Positions 28,283 to 39,900 of a stretch of 64,000 nucleotides of DNA are shown here, piece by piece. The notes below the pieces were generated by a model that saw only the letters and a program-made list of their open reading frames with translations, did not search any database and was not told the DNA's origin. Origin of the DNA: Scardovia wiggsiae F0424 (lineage in GTDB: Bacteria > Actinomycetota > Actinomycetes > Actinomycetales > Bifidobacteriaceae); contig NZ_AKCI01000001.1 in assembly GCF_000269605.1 (NCBI RefSeq), positions 496,001 to 560,000 on the forward strand, given 5' to 3'. A program made the translations under genes and the position numbers. How positions within the stretch are numbered: the first letter of the stretch is position 1; each line of letters begins with the position of its first letter.

Positions 28283-29683
28283 ATGGCTAAAAAAGGCGCA
28301 TCAATTTCGGGATTCCCTGAGTGGCTCCCGCAGGAACGTGTTGTAGAACAGCGTGTTATCGATACTCTTCGCAGGGTTTTCGAGCTTCATGGATTTCTGG
28401 GGATCGAAACACGCGCAGTGGAGACGGGCGCCAGCCTGCTGAAAAAGGGGGAGACGAGCAAGGAGATATATCTGCTGTCCCGCCTCCAGGAATTTGGGCA
28501 GGATGATGCCCCGGTAGAAAGCCATCTTGGCCTCCATTTTGACCTTACTGTGCCGCTGTCCAGATATGTGGTTGAAAATTCGGGCGGCCTTGTTTTCCCC
28601 TTCAAGCGCTGGCAGATACAGAAAGTATGGCGGGGGGAGCGTCCGCAGGAGGGCAGGTACAGGGAATTTACCCAGGCAGATATTGATATAGTGGGTGACG
28701 GCACGCTGCCTGAGCATTATGAAGTCGATGCACCGCTGGTCATGGTTGAGGCGCTTGAGGAACTCCGCACTCTAGGTCTGCCTGCTGCAGTCATCCATGC
28801 AAACAGTCGCAAGCTTTCTGAGGGTTTTTACCGGGGTATTGGCATAACAGATGTTGACCCTGTGCTCCGTGAGATCGATAAACTGGATAAAATAACAGCT
28901 GATCAGGTCTCACGCCTTCTTCAGCAGGATGCAGGGTGTACTGCCGGCCAGGCTGAAGCATGCCTTCGTCTGGCACAGGTGACTGCTTCAACTGCTGACG
29001 GGCTGCGCGGATCGTGTGCGTCGTTATGTGAGGAATATGGGATCGAGCACGGATCAGATCCCTATGCCCTGATGCAGCAGGGTGTTGATACGCTCGCAAT
29101 GATTATTGACAGGGCGTCAAAGATCCGTCCCGGCGCCGTGGTCGCTGACCTGCGGATTGCACGCGGGCTTGATTACTACACTGGTTCCGTGTATGAAACA
29201 TTCCTTGACGGTGCTGAGCACCTTGGATCAATATGCTCCGGCGGACGCTATGATAACCTGGCCAGCCAGGGGAACCGCACATATCCGGGAGTCGGCCTGT
29301 CTATCGGAGTGTCACGGCTTGTTTCCTATCTTCTCCATACAGTCAGCGCATCGCCGTCACGGATTTCCCCGGCCTGTGTCCTGGTGGCCGTATGGGATGA
29401 GGACAGCCGTATGGTATCTGACAGGATCGCCGCAGCGCTCCGCAGCCGGGGTATCTCCTGCGATGTGTCGCCGAACTCTGCAAAAATCGGCAAGCAGATC
29501 AAATACGCCGACCGCCTGGGGATACCTTACGTGTGGTTCCCTGCTGAGCCTGGGGACGCAGATCCCGTACCCGGCCATGACCAGATAAAGAACATCATTA
29601 CAGGGGAGCAGGAAGATGCCGATGTCTCTTCATGGGCCCCTGCACCGGATTATGCCCGTCAGGATATAACCGCCGGAAACTAG
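28283..29683 (+). CDS. hisS: Histidine-tRNA ligase
   Basis: This enzyme charges tRNA-His. The 466-residue class II synthetase shows motif 1 in the N-terminal third, motif 2 around FPFKRWQIQKVWRGERPQEGRYREF, the histidine-A peptide LDYYTGSVYE, and motif 3 GGRYDNLA...GVGLSIGVSR. The C-terminal anticodon-binding domain (CVLVAVWDEDSRMVSDRIAAAL) is complete. AAAGGG precedes the ATG. It is followed ~200 bases later by aspS in the same direction, the usual hisS-aspS pairing. Confidence 0.96.
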   Translation: MAKKGASISGFPEWLPQERVVEQRVIDTLRRVFELHGFLGIETRAVETGASLLKKGETSKEIYLLSRLQEFGQDDAPVESHLGLHFDLTVPLSRYVVENSGGLVFPFKRWQIQKVWRGERPQEGRYREFTQADIDIVGDGTLPEHYEVDAPLVMVEALEELRTLGLPAAVIHANSRKLSEGFYRGIGITDVDPVLREIDKLDKITADQVSRLLQQDAGCTAGQAEACLRLAQVTASTADGLRGSCASLCEEYGIEHGSDPYALMQQGVDTLAMIIDRASKIRPGAVVADLRIARGLDYYTGSVYETFLDGAEHLGSICSGGRYDNLASQGNRTYPGVGLSIGVSRLVSYLLHTVSASPSRISPACVLVAVWDEDSRMVSDRIAAALRSRGISCDVSPNSAKIGKQIKYADRLGIPYVWFPAEPGDADPVPGHDQIKNIITGEQEDADVSSWAPAPDYARQDITAGN

Positions 29684-29890
29684 CAGGGCCTGGCAGGGCA
29701 GGATAGCGGAGCAGCGTCCCCTGTGCCTGTACTCAGGATGGGTATCTGTTATTCCTTCTATGCTCTCCCGTCCCGGCAGCTTCTTAAAGGAAAGCGGGAA
29801 GGCTTCTGCGGGGGATCCCTATAGAGGGTATGATGTACTCTTAGTGTGTTGAAAACTGAAGTTTGCTGTGAAAATTTGAGGTAAAAGGAA

Positions 29891-31687
29891 ATGAGCCAGA
29901 CAGCTTATCGTACACATCATTGTGCCGACATCACGGAATCGCTTATCGGACAGACAGTTATTGTCAGCGGCTGGGTAGACCGCCGCCGTGATCACGGCGG
30001 AGTGGCGTTCCTTGATGTGCGTGATGCGTCCGGGCTGGTGCAGGCAGTCATCTATGATGAAGAGGTTGCACGCCCACTGCGGTCGGAATTCGTTGTAAAG
30101 GTAACCGGGGATGTGCGCGAACGCCCTGAGGGCAATGAGAATGACCATATAGCTACAGGAAAGGTCGAAATTGTAGCCCGGGAAGTCATTATACTCTCGA
30201 AATCCGCAGCCCTGCCGTTCCAGGTATCAACAGCGCTGGCAAATGAAGCTGAAGAACAGCTTCCCGGAGATGATACCCGCCTGCGGTACAGGTATCTTGA
30301 TCTGCGCCGCCCCCAGATGCAGCGCAATATCAGGCTCCGGTCTAATATGGCAAAAGCTGCCAGAAATGAGCTTGACAAACTCGGATTCACTGAGATTGAA
30401 ACCCCTACACTTATTAAATCAACCCCTGAAGGGGCGCGTGACTTTGTCGTCCCGGCACGCCTTTCACCCGGTTCGTGGTATGCGCTGCCGCAGTCGCCGC
30501 AGCTGCTGAAACAGCTTCTGATGGTTTCCGGTGTGGAACGGTATTATCAGCTGGCACGGTGCTACCGTGATGAGGATTTCCGTGCCGACCGCCAGCCCGA
30601 GTTCACCCAGCTTGATATGGAGATGAGTTTTGTCAGCCAGGAAGACGTTATCGCGCTGGCAGAGCAGGTGATCGCAGCTGTATGGAGAAGCGCAGGATAT
30701 GAGGTTACTCTGCCTTTCCGGCGTATCTCATGGGCAGATGCCATGGATAAATACGGTTCCGACAAGCCCGACCTGCGTTTCGGCAATCAGATCACAGACC
30801 TCACACGCTATTTTGAGAATACGCCGTTCCGCGTGTTCCAGGCTGACTATGTGGGTGCTGTAGTCTATAAAGGTGCGGCGGACCTGCCGCGCAGGCAGTT
30901 TGATGCATGGCAGGAATGGGCGCGCCAGCGCGGTGCCAAGGGCCTTGCATACGTGCAGTTCTCTGAAGATGGGGAACTCAAGGGGCCTGTTGCCAAGAAC
31001 CTTTCCGATGAAGAGCGCAGCGGCCTTATGGAAGCTGTCCATGCGGAAGCCGGGGATGCTGTCTTTTTTGCTGCGGGGGCCAGAGAGCCTTCCCAGCTGC
31101 TGCTCGGCGCAGCCCGCGTTGAGATCGCAAAACGCCAGGGCCTGCTTAAAAAAGATGAATTTGCCTTCGCATGGGTTGTTGATTTCCCGCTGTTCAAGCG
31201 TACAGATGACCCTGATGACGATGATGTGGCTGTAGGCCATTCTGTATGGACCTCTATGCACCATCCTTTCACTATGCCAAGTGCAGACTGGATCGATACA
31301 TTCGATAAGGATCCCGGGCATGCTATGAGCGATTCCTATGATATCGTGTGCAACGGCAATGAGATCGGCGGCGGATCGGTACGAATCCACCGGGATGATA
31401 TCCAGGACCGTGTACTTGAAGTCCTGGGAATCGGTGAGGAAGAGGCGCAGGACAAGTTCGGTTTCCTGCTTGAAGCGTTCAAATTCGGTGCACCTCCGCA
31501 TGCCGGCATTGCTTTTGGATGGGACCGCTGCGCTGCAATACTTGCCGGCGAGGATTCTATCCGCGATGTGATCGCATTCCCCAAATCCGGAGGCGGTACA
31601 GACCCTCTTACAGGTGCCCCTGCTCCAATTTCAGACGAGCAGCGCGCTGAAACCGGCGTGGACTATGATCCTGAAGAAGATGAATAG
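29891..31687 (+). CDS. aspS: Aspartate-tRNA ligase
   Basis: This enzyme charges tRNA-Asp, or both tRNA-Asp and tRNA-Asn if non-discriminating. The 598-residue bacterial-type enzyme has the N-terminal OB anticodon-binding fold ([23 protein letters not shown]). Motif 2 lies around [25 protein letters not shown] with catalytic residues intact, and a GAD insertion domain follows. Motif 3 is [15 protein letters not shown]. Family length is normal. GAGG precedes the ATG. An extended hairpin after the gene probably terminates both it and the convergent DUF3021 gene. Confidence 0.96.
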   Translation: MSQTAYRTHHCADITESLIGQTVIVSGWVDRRRDHGGVAFLDVRDASGLVQAVIYDEEVARPLRSEFVVKVTGDVRERPEGNENDHIATGKVEIVAREVIILSKSAALPFQVSTALANEAEEQLPGDDTRLRYRYLDLRRPQMQRNIRLRSNMAKAARNELDKLGFTEIETPTLIKSTPEGARDFVVPARLSPGSWYALPQSPQLLKQLLMVSGVERYYQLARCYRDEDFRADRQPEFTQLDMEMSFVSQEDVIALAEQVIAAVWRSAGYEVTLPFRRISWADAMDKYGSDKPDLRFGNQITDLTRYFENTPFRVFQADYVGAVVYKGAADLPRRQFDAWQEWARQRGAKGLAYVQFSEDGELKGPVAKNLSDEERSGLMEAVHAEAGDAVFFAAGAREPSQLLLGAARVEIAKRQGLLKKDEFAFAWVVDFPLFKRTDDPDDDDVAVGHSVWTSMHHPFTMPSADWIDTFDKDPGHAMSDSYDIVCNGNEIGGGSVRIHRDDIQDRVLEVLGIGEEEAQDKFGFLLEAFKFGAPPHAGIAFGWDRCAAILAGEDSIRDVIAFPKSGGGTDPLTGAPAPISDEQRAETGVDYDPEEDE

Positions 31688-31715
31688 GCCGGCTGTTACA
31701 CAGATAAATCGGATC

Positions 31716-31756
31716 TAATATGCGGGGGCGGCATTTCCAGCCGTCCCTGCATATTA
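31716..31756. terminator. Bidirectional hairpin between aspS and the DUF3021 gene
   Basis: The 17-base arms 31716-31732 and 31740-31756 pair fully if two G-T pairs are allowed, with a seven-base loop. There is no long T-run on either side. Position between convergent genes supports termination in both directions. Confidence 0.65.
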
Positions 31757-31787
31757 TTAGGCTTATCTCAGGATCCAGGATAACCGG

Positions 31788-32342
31788 TTATTCCCCCGTG
31801 TTGGGACTGTATGAATTGAGCCTGCTATTCAATGCCAGGATTTCCTTTTTTCCGATAAGATATGCAATGCCCCACAGAACTATATAGACTGCAAACCATA
31901 TTGCTGTATATATAGCCAGCCATGCAGCGTTGAGCGGGAACCAGCCCGCTGCGATGGCAAGCGGTGTGAACAGGGCATAGCACATAAGGCAATGTATAGC
32001 AGTTCTCTTGAGTACTGACCAGTCACTCTTGAATCGGATATAAGTTACCCATGTGAACATTATGCCCATAAGTACCCATAACAGGAAGCTCACTGCGACT
32101 GCTGAAAGCTGGTTAGGGAACCGCCGCATGAATTGGGGGGAAGACGGGTAGTAGGCTGAGGTTCCGAATCCCATGCTGAAGGCGAGTGAAAACACGCCTC
32201 CTATAAGCATGCCCATTCCGGCGCCCATGACGGTATCGCGCAGGAAAGCCCCGATAGTCAGAGGACGATCTGTTTCGCCGATTTTCTTAATAGGCTTTTG
32301 CGGACTTTCGGATACAGGTGCAGATGCCAGTTTATGTGCCAT
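31788..32342 (-). CDS. DUF3021 family four-helix membrane protein
   Basis: The 184-residue protein has a polar N-terminus of ~35 residues and four hydrophobic segments, around GAGMGMLIGGVFSLAFSMG, AVAVSFLLWVLMGIMFTWV, IHCLMCYALFTPLAIAAG and AIYTAIWFAVYIVLWGIAY. The pattern and the position directly after a LytTR regulator gene are typical of DUF3021 proteins. In streptococcal LytTR regulatory systems a membrane partner holds the regulator inactive. The same role is an inference here. It is 33 bases downstream of the regulator and probably co-transcribed. Confidence 0.82.
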   Translation of the reverse strand: MAHKLASAPVSESPQKPIKKIGETDRPLTIGAFLRDTVMGAGMGMLIGGVFSLAFSMGFGTSAYYPSSPQFMRRFPNQLSAVAVSFLLWVLMGIMFTWVTYIRFKSDWSVLKRTAIHCLMCYALFTPLAIAAGWFPLNAAWLAIYTAIWFAVYIVLWGIAYLIGKKEILALNSRLNSYSPNTGE

Positions 32343-32375
32343 AATAATATTCTCCTTAATATGTGATATCAGCAG

Positions 32376-32867
32376 TTATAACCCAAGCCTTCGCTTGAAT
32401 TCGCTTATGAAGCGGCGTGATACCTGGATTTTCTGTTTGTTTTTCATAAAAACGGTGATCGTCCCGCTGAAACTCAGGTCCAGGAACTGGATATAGTCCA
32501 TGTTCAGTGAGGCATTCCGCGATGTTTCAATAAACTTTCCGGGAAGCAGCTCCCGTATCTGGTAAAGCCTGCCTTTGTACTCATACTGCGCATCTTTTGT
32601 TGCCACACAGGTGCGGTCATGGAAAGTATACACAGCATAAATATCATCAGTATTTACCGGTACGAGGGAAGGCCCCATAGTGCACCACACTATGTCAGGA
32701 CTGCCGGTATCCCCGGTAGGAATCTCCGGATGGCGGTGGTCATGTAATGGCCTTTCGGCAGTGAGCAGGTCAGCGGCAGCCTGTATGCTGTCAGTGATTT
32801 CAGTGATATAGAAATCTGTGTGCTGTTCATCCGCCATCTGTGGGTCAATATGGAAATTGACTTTCAT
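32376..32867 (-). CDS. LytTR-type DNA-binding regulator
   Basis: The 163-residue protein has no receiver domain. The N-terminal ~60 residues are a small polar alpha/beta segment, and the C-terminal ~95 residues form the LytTR DNA-binding domain (DDIYAVYTFHDRTCVATKDA, YQIRELLPGKFIETSRNASLN and the terminal KIQVSRRFISEFKRRLG, the VSRR helix being characteristic). I set the start at the ATG at 32867 because AAGGAGG lies eight bases upstream. A longer frame exists. It forms an operon with the DUF3021 membrane gene. No dedicated target gene is adjacent. Confidence 0.87.
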   Translation of the reverse strand: MKVNFHIDPQMADEQHTDFYITEITDSIQAAADLLTAERPLHDHRHPEIPTGDTGSPDIVWCTMGPSLVPVNTDDIYAVYTFHDRTCVATKDAQYEYKGRLYQIRELLPGKFIETSRNASLNMDYIQFLDLSFSGTITVFMKNKQKIQVSRRFISEFKRRLGL

Positions 32868-33078
32868 AAGGCCGGCCTCCTTTCCAATGATGTTGGCCTC
32901 CCGCTGAATATCCCCGGCGGTAATACCACTATAAAGCACCAGTCCGGCCTGTGGTACGTGATTTGGGTGAACGGCAGGTAAAGCACGGTGAGCGGTTTGT
33001 TATGCCGCACTATATGATGGAATAGCCCGTTACAGACTGTTTACGAAACTGATCCCTGACTTATAGGAGCGGATGGTA

Positions 33079-35739
33079 ATGGCACATACTGATATCTCGG
33101 GACGTATGGCTGCCCCGGCCGGCCCATCCGGACCGGAGCATGCGCCTGCTGTACAGGGGTCTTTGATCCCGGAAGGCTCCTTCAGTCCGGGTGCTGCAGA
33201 ACTGGATGATGATGAGATCCTTGCCCGCTTCGAAAGATGGGTCAGCTCAGTCAGGCATCTCACGCTGTGGCCTCATCAGGAGGAAGCGGTGCTTTCGCTG
33301 TTATCCGGCAATCATGCCATTGTCAGCACGCCCACGGGATCAGGGAAATCCCTGATAGCTGTAGCAATGCACTTTATGGCGCTGTGCCGCGGCAGGCGGT
33401 CATACTATACAGCTCCCATTAAGGCGCTTGTTAGCGAAAAATTTTTTGAATTAGTTTCTATTTTCGGCGCCGGATATGTCGGTATGATCACAGGCGATAC
33501 ACGTATCAACCCGCAGGCGCCCGTGATCTGCTGCACTGCTGAGATACTTGCAAACCAGGCACTCAGGGAAGGCGAAAAAGCTGATATCAGTTATGTTGCC
33601 ATGGACGAATTCCATTTCTACGGTGACCCTGACCGCGGCTGGGCCTGGCAGATACCGCTGCTTGTGCTGCATAATGCCCAGTTCCTGCTCATGAGTGCAA
33701 CATTGGGGGATACCAGTGATATCGCTGCGCTGGTAGAAGGCCATACAGGCCGGGCAGTAGATACTGTCGCTGATGCGCCGCGCCCCGTGCCTCTGGAATA
33801 TACGTATGCTGCCGAGCCTCTGCAGTCTGTAGTGAACAGGCTTATCAGCAGGGGGCAGGTCCCAGTTTATATAGTTCATTTTTCACAGGATGCCGCTGTC
33901 AATACCGCTGAAGACCTGTCAGGCCTGGGGGTCTCGAGCAAAGAGCAGCGGGATCAGATCCGTAAGGCATTAGCACATACAAAATTTACCACGGCTTTTG
34001 GGAAGACCTTAAAACGCCTGCTGCTTAATGGCGTCGGTGTCCATCATGCAGGCATGCTTCCGCGGTACAGGAGGATGGTGGAACAGCTCGCTCAGGACGG
34101 GCTTCTGCCCGTGATCTGCGGGACGGATACATTGGGAGTGGGAATCAATGTCCCGATACATACGGTTGTGCTGACAGCATTGGCTAAATTCGACGGGAGG
34201 CGGCAGCGGCGGCTTAAGGCGCGCGAGTTCCATCAGATAGCAGGCCGGGCAGGACGTTCAGGGTTTGATACGGAAGGGCTGGTGATAGCCCTTGCGCCTG
34301 AATATGAGATAGAAAATGCGAAAGCTCTGGCCAAAGCAGGGGATGATCCCAAAAAGCTTAAAAAAATCAAACGTAAAAAAGCCCCTGAAGGTTTTGTGAA
34401 CTGGAGCGAGGCAACATTAACGAAACTTATTGGTATGCAGCCGGAAACGCTTGTGCCGCATATGAAAGTTTCCCATTCACTTGTCCTTGATGAGATCGCC
34501 CAGGGAGGCAATGCATGGAAGCGTATCAGAGAGCTTATCAGCAGCAGTGCCCAGCCTGAGGGGAATAAAAAGGAACTCCTGGAAACTGCAGCATCTGTTA
34601 TGCAGACACTTATCAGTTCCGGGATCGCTGAGAAATGGGAACTGGAAGACGGCACCACAGACTATATGCTTGCAGTGGATATGCCTGATGACCTTGCGAT
34701 GGACCAGCCGTTAGCGCCATTCTTTATAGCTGCACTTGAGCTTCTTGACCCTGATGACCCTGCATATGCGCTGAACATCATTTCTGCTGCTGAAGCTACA
34801 CTGGAGGATCCCCGTCCAATACTGCGTGTGCAGGAGCGGCGGGAACGCGATGAAGCCATGGTCCGTATGAAGGATGAAGGGATAGATTATGATGAGCGTA
34901 TGGACAGGCTGCAGGAGGTTACGTATCCGCAGCCGCTCAAGGATCTGCTTATACCCGCTTTTAACCAGTATCTCCGCGATATGCCGTGGGCGGCGGATTA
35001 TGATGTAAAACCAAAATCAGTCCTGCGCGACATGATTGAACAGTCAGCTGATTTCTCCCAGTATATTTCAAGTTATAGGGTGTCCCGCAGCGAAGGCACG
35101 CTTCTGCGATATCTCAGCGATGCATACCGCGTACTTTCGCGTACTGTTCCTCCGGATAAGGCGGATGAGCGCCTGCGTGATATCATCCAGTGGCTGGGGT
35201 ACGTTGTGCGGACTGTGGATTCCTCGCTTGTTGACGAATGGGAAAATTCTTACGGCGAAGCATCCAGGGAGCATAGCGGCGGTACTGGGTCCCAGGAAGC
35301 TTTTTCCGCGCCGCCCCCTTCAGGTATGGAAGCGGTAGCTGCCGACCGCCGCGCGCTCCGCGTCCTTGTCCGTAATGCGATGTTCCGCCGGGTGCAGCTT
35401 ATGGCGCTTGAGGACAGCCAGGCCTTGGGGGAAATGGATGGCAGCTACGGATATGGGGTCCATGAATGGGATGCTGTCCTCGACGGTTTCTTTGATGCCC
35501 ATGATGATATCCTTACAGATACCGATGCCCGTTCTGCAGAGTTCTTCATCCTTGACGATTCACAGGAAGCGGCAAGCCATACATGGCATGTCCGCCAGGT
35601 GGTATGCGACAGCGACGGCGACAATGACTGGGCCATTGACGGTATTGTCGATATAGTAAAGACACAGGACGAGGGCGATGCGGTATTCAGGCAGTACAGG
35701 GTGGGCTCTGCTGAGCAGCTGCGCGATGTCGAACCGTAA
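33079..35739 (+). CDS. DUF3516-type DEAD/DEAH-box helicase
   Basis: This is a predicted superfamily 2 RNA or DNA helicase of about 886 residues from the ATG at 33079. AGGAG is at 33065-33069. An ATG at 33073 is possible but too close to it. Motifs are Walker A STPTGSGKS, motif II DEFH in VAMDEFHFYGDPDRGWAWQ, motif III SATLGD, HHAGMLPRYRR, CGTDTLGVGINVPIH and motif VI QIAGRAGRSGFD. The ~400-residue C-terminal part matches the actinobacterial DUF3516 group rather than classical Mtr4/Ski2 arch domains. It probably acts in RNA turnover or ribosome metabolism, but no substrate is known to me. Confidence 0.88.
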   Translation: MAHTDISGRMAAPAGPSGPEHAPAVQGSLIPEGSFSPGAAELDDDEILARFERWVSSVRHLTLWPHQEEAVLSLLSGNHAIVSTPTGSGKSLIAVAMHFMALCRGRRSYYTAPIKALVSEKFFELVSIFGAGYVGMITGDTRINPQAPVICCTAEILANQALREGEKADISYVAMDEFHFYGDPDRGWAWQIPLLVLHNAQFLLMSATLGDTSDIAALVEGHTGRAVDTVADAPRPVPLEYTYAAEPLQSVVNRLISRGQVPVYIVHFSQDAAVNTAEDLSGLGVSSKEQRDQIRKALAHTKFTTAFGKTLKRLLLNGVGVHHAGMLPRYRRMVEQLAQDGLLPVICGTDTLGVGINVPIHTVVLTALAKFDGRRQRRLKAREFHQIAGRAGRSGFDTEGLVIALAPEYEIENAKALAKAGDDPKKLKKIKRKKAPEGFVNWSEATLTKLIGMQPETLVPHMKVSHSLVLDEIAQGGNAWKRIRELISSSAQPEGNKKELLETAASVMQTLISSGIAEKWELEDGTTDYMLAVDMPDDLAMDQPLAPFFIAALELLDPDDPAYALNIISAAEATLEDPRPILRVQERRERDEAMVRMKDEGIDYDERMDRLQEVTYPQPLKDLLIPAFNQYLRDMPWAADYDVKPKSVLRDMIEQSADFSQYISSYRVSRSEGTLLRYLSDAYRVLSRTVPPDKADERLRDIIQWLGYVVRTVDSSLVDEWENSYGEASREHSGGTGSQEAFSAPPPSGMEAVAADRRALRVLVRNAMFRRVQLMALEDSQALGEMDGSYGYGVHEWDAVLDGFFDAHDDILTDTDARSAEFFILDDSQEAASHTWHVRQVVCDSDGDNDWAIDGIVDIVKTQDEGDAVFRQYRVGSAEQLRDVEP

Positions 35740-35825
35740 CGCTTAAATAATAGGGATATCCACAAGCTCAACGCATAAGATCTTGCATGCTGTGGCCTTG
35801 CTCCGCAGTATGCGGGGAGGCTGTT

Positions 35826-36956
35826 ATGGAACGGTTGCTGGTCCTCGAAGACGGGACGATATACAGGGGCTTCGCCTTCGGATCCGATATTTTCCGTATT
35901 GGTGAACTGGTTTTTAATACATCAATGACAGGGTACCAGGAAATCATCACAGATAATTCCTATTGCGGGCAGATCATTACAATGACCTACCCGCTTATTG
36001 GTAATTACGGTATAAACGGGGACGATAACGAAAGCCTGGAACCTGCCCTGTTCGGCCTGGCTGTACGCGATTACTGCCCTGAGCCGAATAACTGGCGGAG
36101 CCGGGAGACGCTGGACCAGTATCTGAAGCAGAAGGGCATACCGGGGATATATGGCATTGATACTCGTGCCCTGACCTTGAAGATACGTGAGGCCGGGACG
36201 ATGAAGGCAGCAATGGCTGCTGCCGATGCTGATACTGATACGCTTGTTTCACAGCTGAGGTCGGCAGATTATCTGCATGACCAGGTGAAGCGTGTATCAA
36301 CAGCCCGCCCGTTCCCTGTCCCTAACCGCGGGCATAAAGTTGTGCTGATGGATTTCGGCGAGAAACTCGGTATAATCCGCGAACTGTCAAAACGGAACTG
36401 CGATCTGATCGTTGTACCGTGGAATACGGATGCGGAACAGATCATGGAGTACCGCCCTGATGGCGTAATGCTGTCCAACGGCCCGGGGGATCCTGCTGAT
36501 ATCCCCGAAGCAATCGACACAGTACGCCGTCTTTTAGGGCAGGTAAGCATATTTGGCATATGCCTGGGGCATCAGCTTATTTCCCTGGCATGCGGGGCAC
36601 GGACTTTCAAACTGAAGTTCGGCCATCGCGGATCCAACCATCCTGTGAAGAACCTGTCTACAGGGCGTGTAGAAATAACAGCGCAGAACCACGGATATTC
36701 TGTAGACATCGGAAGCCTTGCCGGAACGGGGCTTGAGGTCACTCATGAGTCGCTTAATGATAAAACGTGTGAAGGGGTACGGCATCAGGAATTCCCTGTA
36801 TTCTCAGTGCAGTACCATCCTGAGGCAAGCAGCGGACCGCATGACAGCAATTACTTATTCGATGAGTTTATTGCCCTGATGGACAGGGAATATGCCGGCA
36901 ATGCGGGATCTGTCCGTCCCGGCCGGCGTGACAACATGGAGGTTCGGAATGCCTAA
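35826..36956 (+). CDS. carA: Carbamoyl-phosphate synthase small subunit
   Basis: This glutaminase subunit supplies ammonia for carbamoyl phosphate, used in arginine and pyrimidine synthesis. The product is 376 residues from the ATG at 35826, which follows GGGGAGG. Upstream in-frame codons are not part of the family sequence. The N-terminal CPSase_sm domain begins [19 protein letters not shown]. The class I glutamine amidotransferase domain carries the nucleophile in FGICLGHQ and the His/Glu pair in [12 protein letters not shown]. The carB start overlaps the last eight bases. Confidence 0.96.
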   Translation: MERLLVLEDGTIYRGFAFGSDIFRIGELVFNTSMTGYQEIITDNSYCGQIITMTYPLIGNYGINGDDNESLEPALFGLAVRDYCPEPNNWRSRETLDQYLKQKGIPGIYGIDTRALTLKIREAGTMKAAMAAADADTDTLVSQLRSADYLHDQVKRVSTARPFPVPNRGHKVVLMDFGEKLGIIRELSKRNCDLIVVPWNTDAEQIMEYRPDGVMLSNGPGDPADIPEAIDTVRRLLGQVSIFGICLGHQLISLACGARTFKLKFGHRGSNHPVKNLSTGRVEITAQNHGYSVDIGSLAGTGLEVTHESLNDKTCEGVRHQEFPVFSVQYHPEASSGPHDSNYLFDEFIALMDREYAGNAGSVRPGRRDNMEVRNA

Positions 36957-39900
36957 ACGTACAGATATCCATAAAATACTTGTTGTCGGTTCCGGACCTA
37001 TAGTTATCGGGCAGGCAGCTGAATTTGACTATTCAGGGTCCCAGGCATGCCAGTCACTGCGGGAAGAGGGGTATGAGGTAGTCCTTGTCAATTCAAACCC
37101 CGCAACGATTATGACAGATACATCTATCGCAGACAGGGTATATATTGAACCGCTGACTACGGAATTCCTCAAGCGCGTAATATATAAGGAGAGGCCTGAT
37201 GCCATCCTGGGAACGCTGGGCGGGCAGACCGGCCTGAACCTGGTCGTTGCCCTCCATAATGACGGGGTGCTCGATGAATTTGGCGTAGAAATACTGGGAA
37301 CAGACCTTGAGGCTATCAATAAGGCTGAAGACCGGGAGCTCTTCCGCTCACTGATGAACGAACTGGGGGAGCCTGTCCCGGAAAGCGATATAGTCCATAC
37401 TGTAGAAGATGCAGAGAAATATGCCAGTGAACTCGGGTATCCCGTGGTTGTGCGGCCGGCATATACGCTGGGCGGCACTGGCGGCGGTTTTGCGCATAAC
37501 AGGCAGGAGCTTCGCCGTATAGCTGATGCCGGGCTGAAAATGAGCCCGGTGCACCAGTGCCTCATTGAGCGCAGTATCGCGGGTTTCAAAGAGATCGAAT
37601 ATGAAGTTATGCGTGATGCCCATGATAATGCCATCGTGGTATGCACCATGGAAAACATTGATCCGGTCGGGATCCATACAGGCGACAGTATTGTAACGGC
37701 ACCTGTGCAGACGCTTACCGACCGGGAGAACCAGATGCTGCGTGATGCTTCATTAAGGATCATCAGGGTTTTGAAGATATGTGGCGGGTGCAATGTCCAG
37801 CTGGCGCTGGATCCGGACAGCTTCTCATATTATGTGATCGAAGTCAATCCGCGTGTATCGCGGTCGTCGGCGCTGGCAAGCAAGGCAACAGGGTACCCGA
37901 TTGCCAAGGTCAGTGCGAAGCTTGCTGTAGGGCTGCATCTGGATGAGATCATCAACCCTGTGACAGGGACATCGTACGCCTGTTTCGAACCGGCTCTGGA
38001 CTATATCGTGACGAAATTCCCGCGTTTCCCCTTTGACAAGTTCCCCGATGCGGACCGCCAGCTTGGCACGCAGATGAAAGCTACGGGCGAAGTCATGGCT
38101 ATCGGCCGTACCTTTGAAGAGAGCTTCCTCAAGGCAGTGCGCTCGCTTGAAACGAAGCTTGACCATGCGCAATGGCCCGATTATTCGGAGCTTGACAGGC
38201 AGGAGCTGATGGAACGTATCCGCCGCCGCGATGACAGCCGTATTTTTGCCGTAATGCAGTGGCTTCGCAACGGATACAGCGCGCAGGAGGTCCATGATAT
38301 TACGAAAATAGATGCTTTCTTCCTGTCCCACCTGCAGAAAATCATACGCTTGGAAAATATGCTTCGCGAAAACAAAGGCGACAGGGATGTTTTGCGGGAT
38401 GCAAAGCGGAGCGGTTTTTCCGATCCGTATATCGCACGTGTGTGGGGTATGGATGAGGCCAGCATTCACAGTATGCGCCGGAAGTATGGGATTATCCCTG
38501 TCTATAAGATGGTGGATACCTGCGCCGGTGAATTTGCCAGCACAACGCCGTATTTTTATTCCACGTACGAAAACGGTTCGCAGAACGAATCCCTGCGCTC
38601 GGACCGCAAAAAAGTGGTAGTTCTGGGTTCGGGGCCTATCCGTATCGGGCAGGGTGTGGAATTCGACTATGCAACGGTGCATTGTGTGGAAACATTGCGC
38701 GATGAGGGCTATGAAGCTATCGTTATCAACAATAACCCGGAAACCGTATCAACAGACTTTTCCATCAGCGACAAACTGTATTTTGATCCCCTTACCGTTG
38801 AAGATGTCATGCATGTCATTGACCTTGAGCAGCCGCTTGGCGTCGTTGTCCAGTTTGGCGGGCAGACAGCCATCAATATTGCGGCATCCCTTGAAGAGCG
38901 GGGAGCGCGCATTCTGGGGACATCACTGGAGGATATTGACAGGGCTGAAGACCGCCATAAATTTGAGGCTGCTTTGAAGGGGCTGGGGATACCTCAGCCC
39001 GAAGGCGACACTGCAGTAACTGTTGATGAAGCACTTGTCATTGCAAACCGTATCGGTTATCCCGTGCTTGTACGGCCCAGCTATGTCCTGGGCGGGCGTG
39101 CCATGGAGATCGTCCATAATGATGGTGAGCTCAGGGTCTATATGGCTACTGCGGTGAAGGAGATCAGCCACGATGCGCCGATCCTTGTAGACCGCTACAT
39201 CATGGGCAGGGAGCTGGAAACGGATGCTGTTGCTGACGGCGAAAATGTTTATATCCCGGGTGTTATGGAGCATATTGAACGTGCAGGCATCCATTCCGGG
39301 GATTCGATCTCCGTGTATCCTGCGCAGATGGTCCCGCAGGATGTTAAGGATACTATCATTGATTATACTGCACGTATCGGCAGAGGCTTCCATTTTATAG
39401 GGCTGTATAATATCCAGTTTATCGTTGATAAGGAGAACCGGGTGTACGTCCTTGAGGTCAATCCCCGCAGCTCGCGGACTGTACCCTTCCTGAGCAAGAT
39501 CACTGGCGTTGCTATGGGCAATATAGCTGCACGGGCGATCCTCGGGCAGTCTGTCAGGGACCAGGGCCTTACCCCCGGGTACAGGCAGGAGCCCCAAAAT
39601 GCTGTATTCGTGAAGGCCCCTGTGTTCTCTTTTGCCAAACTGCGCAGTGTGGATACGGTGCTTGGCCCTGAGATGAAATCAACAGGCGAGGCACTGGGAG
39701 GCGACAGCACCCTTGACAAGGCGCTGTATAAGGCCCTGGTCGCAAGCGGAGTGCAGATACCGGAGCATGGGAATGTACTGATCACCGTTGCAGATAATGA
39801 CAAGGCAGAGGCTTTGGACCTGGCCAGGCGTTTTTCAGCGATCGGATATGGCATTTATGCAACGGGCGGTACAGCCGCATATCTGAAAAGGCATGACAGC

